This document shows positions 4,375 to 10,170 of a DNA stretch of 13,381 nt, piece after piece (position 1 is the first letter of the stretch; every line of letters begins with the position of its first letter). The notes below the pieces were generated by a model. It was not told the DNA's origin and did not search any database. It worked only from the letters and a program-made list of their open reading frames with translations. The translations under genes were made by a program, and so were the position numbers. Location: assembly GCA_029287105.1 (NCBI GenBank), contig JARFRT010000583.1:1-13381 (forward strand), given 5' to 3'. The stretch comes from Akkermansiaceae bacterium. Lineage in GTDB: Bacteria > Verrucomicrobiota > Verrucomicrobiia > Verrucomicrobiales > Akkermansiaceae.

Positions 4375-6945
4375 CTATTTCAGCGAGTGGAGATAGGCGA
4401 CGAGGTCGGCAAATTGTTTCAGTGACAGCTCGTTGGCGAGACCGGGCCCCATGAGTGTGGATGTTTGTTTGCTGATGTCCTTGACTTCGGCTGTTTTCAA
4501 GGCGGTCGCCATACCGGCGATATTGTGGAGGGTGACCTTCTGTGTATCCTTGGAAACAAGGGTGCCTTGGTGGGTGGTGCCGTTGTGCATGGTGACCGTG
4601 ACCCAGGAGTCGGAGATGGTGGCCGCAGGTTTGAGAATGGCTTCGGCGATTTGCTCCGTGGTTAAACGGCTGCCGATATTCTTGAAATCGGGGCCTTTGA
4701 TCGGGTCGGTGGGTTTGATGTTGTGGCAGGCGACGCAGGCGAGGCCGGCGAGAACTTTTTTCCCGGCCTTTGGGTTCGCTTTGATTTTCCCGAGTGAGAG
4801 GATGACGTCCTCGATCGCGGTTTTTGCGATTTGCCCGTGATTTTTGGGTTTTTTATTGCCCCGGGTTTTTTCGGGTTGGCCGATGCCCTTGAGGTTCATG
4901 CGGTGTTGGGTGGCGATGGTGGCCAGCAGCTCCTTGGTGGTCGCGTCGGCATTGGACCACTCAGCGCGGAAGGATTTTTCGATGTTGTCGGATTCGGACC
5001 ACTTGACTGGTTTGTAGTAGGGGCCGCGGGTATCGGGCCGGGTACCCCACCACCACGAGCCATCGTAGTCGGCTTCCTTTTGGTAAAGGCGGGCCAGTGC
5101 GGAGCAGAGTTTTATTTTCAGTGACGGGTTCGCGGTCTCCTCGAGCTTGGAGATGAGTCCGTTGACGGCCTCGGCATTGTGCATCAGGCGCAGTGCCCAG
5201 AGGGCTCCGTCCTGGCTGGGGCTGTCGAGTGCGGCGAGGCATTCGGCGGTGGCGTTGAGTTTCACCAGCGACTGCACGGCGACGTGGGGGACGACGACAG
5301 CTGCGTGTGGGGTGGCGTGGGGGCCGCCTTGGTGGCCTTTTTGCGTCGACGCCTTCATGGGGGTCGCTGGGATGGCGACGGCGAGCAGGTTGTTGGCGGT
5401 TTTGACATCGCCGATGCGGCCTAGTCCGACGGCGGCGGCAACCTGGACACGCGGGTCGCTGTCTTGCAATCCGGCGAGGAAGGGTGCTGTCGGGATACGG
5501 GGGCAGATCGGTTTGCGGTCGGCGAGGGCGCGCAGGGCGAACTCACGGATGGTTTTGTCTTTGGACAGGTTGACGAGGCCGTCGATGGATCGACTGCCGA
5601 GTAGTTGGGCATAGGTAAAGATGGCGGCGACGCGGGATTCCTTGGAGTGGCTGGCATTGGTGGCCACGGCGAGGATGCGGGGCCCGAGTTGGGGCGAGCG
5701 GGTGAGGATTTCCTGTTGGGTGTGGAGGCGCGTGGTGGCGCTTTTTGAGGTGAGGCCATTGACCAGGGCATCATCCGCGGTGTCTTTGAGATTGGGGAAT
5801 GGAAGGTATTTCCAGTTGTTGGGTACGACGCGTTCAACGTAGCCTTTGCCCGGGTTGCCCCGGTATCCTGCACCGTCCCAGGCGGCGAGGTACATGCGGC
5901 CTGAGCCGTCGACATCGATATCGGTGAATTGGGAGATGCTGATGAAGTTTTCCTGGGTCTGGGTGAAGGACGGGCCGTCCGGGGTGATGCGGTGGATAAA
6001 GAGCTGGCTGCGTCCCCAGTCGCCCATCAGCGGGACGTTGTTGTAGGGCTCGGGCCAGCCTGGTTCCTGGAGGAACATGGCACCGGTACCCGAGCCGCCG
6101 CCCACGTCGGCGAGGGCCGGGATGATTTCAGGGGTAAAATTCTTAAACAGGATCGGGTAGCCGTATTGGGCGGACTGGATTTGGTGGATGAAGCGGATGT
6201 TCCAGCCGCCACCGTCGTTGGTATTGCCGCGGGTGAAGATGTTCATGAACGGGTCGATGGCGACGTCGTAGATATTGCGGAGGCCGCGGGTGTAGACCTC
6301 CATTTCGGAGCCATCGGGGCGGACGCGGAGGATACCGCCGCCGAGTTGGGTCAGACGGGTGCCATCGGTGCCTTCCGCGTTGACGAAACCGAAGTCGCCC
6401 ACGGCGATATAAATCCAACCGTCGATCCCCATGCGGATACCGTTGGTGGTGTGGTCGGCGCCGCGTTTTTGGTTATGCAGCAGGGTGGAGATATTTTTGA
6501 CGAGGGGTTTTGCCGGGCCGTCAGCCTTGCCATCGTGGTTGGCGTCGGTGAGGAGGCTCAGGTGCATGCCGCTGATGACGCCGGTGTTTTTGGGCACAAC
6601 GGTGTGCAGGACGTAGAGTTTGTTGTCTACGGCGATCAGGCCCCGCGGGTTGTCGATTTCGGCGAAGACGGACGATTGGTCCGCCGTGCCGTCGTTGTTG
6701 GTGTCGACGAGCCGGATAATGCGGCCTTTGCTGGCGCCTTTCCCGAGCGAGCCGTTGAGATCGACGCCGACGAAGACGTCGCCATTGGGGGCGGCGCAGA
6801 GGCAGGCGGGCGAGGGGGTGGTGTCCTTGGTGCTAAAGCGGGTCGAGGTGAGTTCGGCAGGGACTTTGGCGGAGGCGGTCGTGGCCGTTGTGGCTGCGAC
6901 CAGGCAGAGCAGGGAGAGGGGGCGTGACAAAAGGGGGGGAATCAT
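4375..6945 (-). CDS. Secreted propeller dehydrogenase-like protein with HEAT-like repeats and C-terminal CxxCH cytochrome domain
   Basis: 856-residue exported protein of the PVC 'putative membrane-bound dehydrogenase' family (Piru_Ver_Nterm plus CxxCH_TIGR02603-type haem domain). Seen: a signal peptide about 1-26 ending ATTASA; a beta-propeller region about 30-390 with two Dx[NH]xDG calcium-type loops (DTNNDGTAD 81-89, DANHDGKAD 134-142) and glucose/sorbosone-dehydrogenase-like segments (NGIRMGIDGWIYIAVGD; RGLRNIYDVAIDP); HEAT-like helices about 400-620 (SDPRVQVAAAVGLGRIGD); and a cytochrome c domain with CVACH at 737-741, where Met832 in LMGPGL is the likely second haem ligand. It probably oxidises an extracellular substrate and passes electrons to its haem; the substrate is unknown. 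It is transcribed divergently from the DUF1549-DUF1501-PPC operon. Codons 3-5 contain a C7 run. No ribosome site is visible; the start is set by the signal peptide. Confidence 0.93.
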   Translation of the reverse strand: MIPPLLSRPLSLLCLVAATTATTASAKVPAELTSTRFSTKDTTPSPACLCAAPNGDVFVGVDLNGSLGKGASKGRIIRLVDTNNDGTADQSSVFAEIDNPRGLIAVDNKLYVLHTVVPKNTGVISGMHLSLLTDANHDGKADGPAKPLVKNISTLLHNQKRGADHTTNGIRMGIDGWIYIAVGDFGFVNAEGTDGTRLTQLGGGILRVRPDGSEMEVYTRGLRNIYDVAIDPFMNIFTRGNTNDGGGWNIRFIHQIQSAQYGYPILFKNFTPEIIPALADVGGGSGTGAMFLQEPGWPEPYNNVPLMGDWGRSQLFIHRITPDGPSFTQTQENFISISQFTDIDVDGSGRMYLAAWDGAGYRGNPGKGYVERVVPNNWKYLPFPNLKDTADDALVNGLTSKSATTRLHTQQEILTRSPQLGPRILAVATNASHSKESRVAAIFTYAQLLGSRSIDGLVNLSKDKTIREFALRALADRKPICPRIPTAPFLAGLQDSDPRVQVAAAVGLGRIGDVKTANNLLAVAIPATPMKASTQKGHQGGPHATPHAAVVVPHVAVQSLVKLNATAECLAALDSPSQDGALWALRLMHNAEAVNGLISKLEETANPSLKIKLCSALARLYQKEADYDGSWWWGTRPDTRGPYYKPVKWSESDNIEKSFRAEWSNADATTKELLATIATQHRMNLKGIGQPEKTRGNKKPKNHGQIAKTAIEDVILSLGKIKANPKAGKKVLAGLACVACHNIKPTDPIKGPDFKNIGSRLTTEQIAEAILKPAATISDSWVTVTMHNGTTHQGTLVSKDTQKVTLHNIAGMATALKTAEVKDISKQTSTLMGPGLANELSLKQFADLVAYLHSLK

Positions 6946-7021
6946 GGGTTGGTGGATGGGATGACCGGATTTGAGTGGCTGGTTGGTTGAAATGGGAAGG
7001 AGGTGCTGAGAGGCTTGGGGG

Positions 7022-7052
7022 TATTACGAGCCCGATGGATTTGTTCTTTCAA
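7022..7052 (-). promoter_or_regulatory. Promoter-like element for the propeller-cytochrome gene
   Basis: Minus strand: TTGAAA (7052-7047), 19 bases, GTAATA (7027-7022). It lies about 75 bases upstream of the start codon at 6945. Spacing is longer than the sigma-70 ideal, so confidence is low, but the same layout recurs on the other strand. Confidence 0.3.
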
Positions 7053-7074
7053 AGAGTGGGGAGGGCGATTACGC

Positions 7075-7086
7075 GAAAACATTTTC
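7075..7086. promoter_or_regulatory. Palindrome in the shared divergent control region, operator candidate
   Basis: GAAAA-CA-TTTTC is a perfect 12-base palindrome between the two divergent -35-like hexamers (7047-7052 and 7094-7099). A dimeric regulator bound here could control both sides of the cassette. No regulator gene lies next to it, and the candidate protein is unknown. Confidence 0.35.
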
Positions 7087-7093
7087 TTTTTAT

Positions 7094-7124
7094 TTGAAAC
7101 TTTTTCCGGCCGTCTGCGTTAATA
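7094..7124 (+). promoter_or_regulatory. Promoter-like element for the DUF1549-DUF1501-PPC operon
   Basis: Plus strand: TTGAAA (7094-7099), 19 bases, TTAATA (7119-7124), 30 bases before ATG 7155. An AT-rich stretch (about 7075-7105) surrounds the -35. It mirrors the minus-strand element in sequence and spacing. Confidence 0.35.
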
Positions 7125-7131
7125 GCCATTG

Positions 7132-7145
7132 AGGAATGTGTTCCT
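7132..7145 (+). promoter_or_regulatory. Small hairpin over the ribosome-binding region of the DUF1549 gene
   Basis: AGGAA-TGTG-TTCCT is a 5-bp inverted repeat ending 9 bases before ATG 7155. The only Shine-Dalgarno-like sequence (GAGGA, 7131-7135) lies in its left arm, so pairing would hide it. An overlapping palindrome CATT-GAGG-AATG (7127-7138) offers an alternative fold. Confidence 0.3.
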
Positions 7146-7154
7146 TGAGTGGTC

Positions 7155-8792
7155 ATGAATATCTCGGGTAGTCTGGGTGTTTGGCGGCAGTCGTTGATTC
7201 GACTGCTTGGGGTGGGGATGATGGGTGTGGTCGGCGTGACCGAGGCCGCGGCGGAAAAAGTGGAAGGGGTGGAGAAGGGGATGCCGTCTGTTTGTTTCCC
7301 TTATGAGAGTGGCCAGCCGCCTGGGGTTGCGACGGCGATTGATCGTTTGGTGGGGGCGGTATTGAAAGAGCGCGGGATTGTATCGGCGCGGCCGTGTTCG
7401 GACGAGGTATTTATCCGCCGCGTATTTTTGGATGTGATCGGGACGTTGCCGACGCAAAGGGAGGTTGTCTATTTTATCAACAGCGACGATCCGGAGAAGC
7501 GGGCGAGGTTGATTGATGTGTTGCTGGCGCGGGATGAGTTCGTCGATTACTGGACGTTGAAGTGGTGTGATTTGTTGCGGGTGAAATCCGAGTTTCCGGT
7601 GAATTTGTGGCCGAATGGCGTGCAGGCGTATCACCGGTGGATCAGGGATGCGGTCAAAGAGAACCGTCGCTACGATGTTTTTGCCCGTCAGTTGCTGACG
7701 TCCAGTGGCAGCAACTTTCGTGAGCCGGCGGTTAATTTTTACCGGGCGGTGCAGGGAACGGAGCCGGAAGCGATTGCGGAGATGGTGGCCCTGACCTTCA
7801 TGGGGGTTCGCACGGAGCGTTGGTCGGAGAACAACCGCAAGGAGTTGGCCGCCTTTTTTTCGCGGGTGGCCTATAAGAAAACAGTCGAGTGGAAGGAGGA
7901 AATCATCTATTTGGCTCCCGAGTCGACGGGGTCGCTCATGGCGGTGTTCCCGGACCGGAAAAGGGTCACCATTGCCGCGGGTGATGACCCGCGCAAGGTC
8001 TTTGCCGACTGGTTGATCACCAAGGACAACCCGTGGTTTACCCGGAGTATTGCGAACCGTGTATGGTATTGGCTGATGGGCCGTGGGATTATTCACGAGC
8101 CTGATGACATCCGGCCAGACAATCCCGTTTCCAATCCTGCCTTGCTGGCCTATCTCCAAGGCGAGTTGGTGGAATCCGGTTATGACCTCAAGCATCTGTT
8201 CCGATTGATTCTCAACTCGAGGACGTACCAGCAATCGTGTATTTCGCGGAGTGATGACAAGTATGCGGCGGCTTACTTTGCGTGTTACACGATGCGTCGC
8301 TTGGATGCCGAGGTATTGGTTGATGCCTTGAATGGGTTTGGCAATACGCAGGAGAAGTACTGGAGTCCGATTCCCGAGCCGTTTACATTCATCCCGGAAG
8401 ACAAGCGGACGATTACTTTGTCGGATGGCAGTATCACCAGCCAGTTTTTGGAAATGTTTGGCCGGCCTAGCAGGGATAAGGGGTATGAATCGGAGCGGGG
8501 GACGAACCCAACCGAGTTCCAGCGTCTTTATATGTTGAATTCGACCGAGATGCATACCCGCATTTGGCGCAGTCCGGCGTTGCAAAAGATCATAGCCCAG
8601 TCCGGGAAGGACAGGAAGGCGACTATTCGCAGGGTTTATCTGACCCTTCTCTCCCGCAGGCCCACGGATGGGGAGATGGCTATTGCGCTGGCACATTTTA
8701 GCGGTTCAGCGAGAAAGGCGGGGGTCAGGGGGGCGGTGCAGGATCTCGCCTGGGCATTACTGAATACCAAGGAATTTCTCTATAAACATTGA
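7155..8792 (+). CDS. DUF1549/DUF1553 protein, short form without cytochrome domain
   Basis: 545-residue exported protein of the PVC PSCyt2-PSD1 family; biochemical role unknown. Seen: a hydrophobic N-terminus about 13-31, likely signal peptide or anchor; DUF1549 about 83-240 beginning DEVFIRRVFLDVIGTLPT; and DUF1553 about 278-543, with DDPRKVFADWLITKDNPWFTR, NRVWYWLMGRGI and the closing helix WALLNTKEFLYKH. The N-terminal PSCyt1 cytochrome domain of longer relatives is missing. So is the CxxCH-like segment normally found inside DUF1549: FMGVRTERW runs straight to the LAAFF helix. ATG 7155 is preferred; GTG 7149 in frame is an alternative. It is first in a tight operon with DUF1501, the partner that usually accompanies this family, and the PPC protein. 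Export and family are well supported; any enzymatic role is conjecture. Confidence 0.92.
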   Translation: MNISGSLGVWRQSLIRLLGVGMMGVVGVTEAAAEKVEGVEKGMPSVCFPYESGQPPGVATAIDRLVGAVLKERGIVSARPCSDEVFIRRVFLDVIGTLPTQREVVYFINSDDPEKRARLIDVLLARDEFVDYWTLKWCDLLRVKSEFPVNLWPNGVQAYHRWIRDAVKENRRYDVFARQLLTSSGSNFREPAVNFYRAVQGTEPEAIAEMVALTFMGVRTERWSENNRKELAAFFSRVAYKKTVEWKEEIIYLAPESTGSLMAVFPDRKRVTIAAGDDPRKVFADWLITKDNPWFTRSIANRVWYWLMGRGIIHEPDDIRPDNPVSNPALLAYLQGELVESGYDLKHLFRLILNSRTYQQSCISRSDDKYAAAYFACYTMRRLDAEVLVDALNGFGNTQEKYWSPIPEPFTFIPEDKRTITLSDGSITSQFLEMFGRPSRDKGYESERGTNPTEFQRLYMLNSTEMHTRIWRSPALQKIIAQSGKDRKATIRRVYLTLLSRRPTDGEMAIALAHFSGSARKAGVRGAVQDLAWALLNTKEFLYKH

Positions 8793-8818
8793 GTGTAAAC
8801 CACCGACCCAACATTGTT

Positions 8819-10162
8819 ATGAAGCCCCCGAACAACCCATTGAAAGTGTCACGGCGTCATCTGTTAAAAACCGGTGCCGCCGCAGCGATCGGTGCGCCGT
8901 TTCTTAACTCGGTGAACTTTGCCGGTGCGGCTGAGAACAAGGAAGGGGGGCCGCCGGATTCCCCGGCGCCCGCGAAGACGGTGATCGAGATCTGGATGTG
9001 GGGTGGTCCATCGCACCTGGACACCTTTGATCCCAAACCCGATGCTGGAGCCGACTACTGTGGGCCCTACAACGAGGCTGTTGCCACGGTTGCCGATGGT
9101 ATGCAGCTCAACTCGCGGCTGCCGTTGATGGCGAAGCAGGCGGACAAGTTTTCGTTGATCCGAAGTATGACCCACGGGGTGAATGCCCATGAGACGGCAG
9201 CGTATCTGATGCAGACAGGGCGGTCGGCGGGTGATGGTCAGGTCTATCCGAGCATCGGCTCGGTGGTCTCCAAGTACAAGGGGTACGACCATGGTTACAA
9301 GGGTCTTCTTCCTCCCTATATTGTGCTGACCCAGCCGCATGGAAGGTTTTCAGGGGAGGGCTTTCTCGGGCCGAAATACAAACCGTTTGCCACTGGCGGC
9401 GATCCTAACAGGGATCCGTTCACGGTGCAGGGTATTATTGCGAAAGGGATCACGGATGCGCGGCAGCAGAGCCGGCGTGACCTGCTTCACTCTCTGGACA
9501 CCCTGGGCAAGGCAAATCCTAACAGCCGGGACTTCAAAAAGCTTGATGTGTGTGAGGAGAAGGCATACTCGATGATTTTGGGTGATGCCCGCAAGGTTTT
9601 TGATTTGTCGAGTGAGTCCGATGCCCTGCGTGATCGCTACGGCAGGCACAGCTTCGGTCAGTCCTGCATGATGGCGCGGAGGTTGGTGGAAAACGGGGTG
9701 CGCTACATCACGATCACCTACAAGGGGTGGGACACGCATAAGATGCATTTTAATACCATGAACCAGAAGCTGCCGCAAATGGATCAGGGGATTGCCACCT
9801 TGTTTGAGGATTTGGCGGAGCGAGGGCTTTTGGACAGCACGATTGTCTGGTGCTCGGGTGAGTTTGGCCGGACGCCCAAAGTTCTTTGGAACGAGCCATG
9901 GAAAGGTGGACGGGGGCACTTTGGTGCTTGTTTTTCCTCATTGATTGGTGGTGGTGGGTTTGCGGGAGGGCATGTGGTCGGGGCGAGCAACGACAAGGGG
10001 ATGGAGGTGGAAGACCGGCCGGTTTACCCCCAGGATTTTTTGGGCAGTATTTACGAAAAGCTCGGCATCGATCCCGAAGGGACGATTGCCAATGGGCGTG
10101 GGGAAAATGTGCCGATCACCATTGCCAGCGAAGGGAAGGGACGGCTGAAGGAAATCATGTAA
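8819..10162 (+). CDS. Tat-exported DUF1501 protein (alkaline-phosphatase/sulfatase-like fold)
   Basis: 447-residue protein exported folded by the Tat pathway: SRRHLLK at residues 11-17, then a hydrophobic stretch and a likely cut after about residue 37. DUF1501 relates to the alkaline phosphatase/sulfatase superfamily, which uses two-metal sites. Candidate ligand segments are WGGPSHLDTFDPKP (61-74), GWDTH (303-307), GEFGRTPK (347-354) and GRGHF (364-368). The last usually reads GRDH in relatives, so a possible ligand Asp is Gly here. Whether the protein is a hydrolase is not established. The frame is open from TTG 8789, overlapping the previous stop, but ATG 8819 puts the twin-arginine motif at the usual place. 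It lies 26 bases after the DUF1549 gene and 8 bases before the PPC gene, so the three are surely one transcript. Confidence 0.93.
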   Translation: MKPPNNPLKVSRRHLLKTGAAAAIGAPFLNSVNFAGAAENKEGGPPDSPAPAKTVIEIWMWGGPSHLDTFDPKPDAGADYCGPYNEAVATVADGMQLNSRLPLMAKQADKFSLIRSMTHGVNAHETAAYLMQTGRSAGDGQVYPSIGSVVSKYKGYDHGYKGLLPPYIVLTQPHGRFSGEGFLGPKYKPFATGGDPNRDPFTVQGIIAKGITDARQQSRRDLLHSLDTLGKANPNSRDFKKLDVCEEKAYSMILGDARKVFDLSSESDALRDRYGRHSFGQSCMMARRLVENGVRYITITYKGWDTHKMHFNTMNQKLPQMDQGIATLFEDLAERGLLDSTIVWCSGEFGRTPKVLWNEPWKGGRGHFGACFSSLIGGGGFAGGHVVGASNDKGMEVEDRPVYPQDFLGSIYEKLGIDPEGTIANGRGENVPITIASEGKGRLKEIM

Positions 10163-10170
10163 CCGATCCG

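Noticed and set aside
5929..6927. 332-codon open frame on the plus strand opposite the propeller-cytochrome gene
   Set aside because: Gly/Val/Ala/Asp-rich shadow of a GC-rich gene; the opposite strand encodes a complete protein with signal peptide and CxxCH.
6946..7154. Search for a tRNA, small RNA or small ORF in the divergent gap
   Set aside because: No cloverleaf or convincing coding frame seen; the gap is explained by control elements.
7119..8696. 525-codon open frame on the minus strand opposite the DUF1549 gene
   Set aside because: Low-complexity, Arg/His/Pro-rich translation with no family resemblance; it mirrors the codon bias of the well-supported DUF1549/DUF1553 gene.
9886..10170. 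Upstream extension of the PPC gene by 95 codons
   Set aside because: It lies wholly over the 3' part of the DUF1501 gene in another frame and would bury the signal peptide that begins at 10171.
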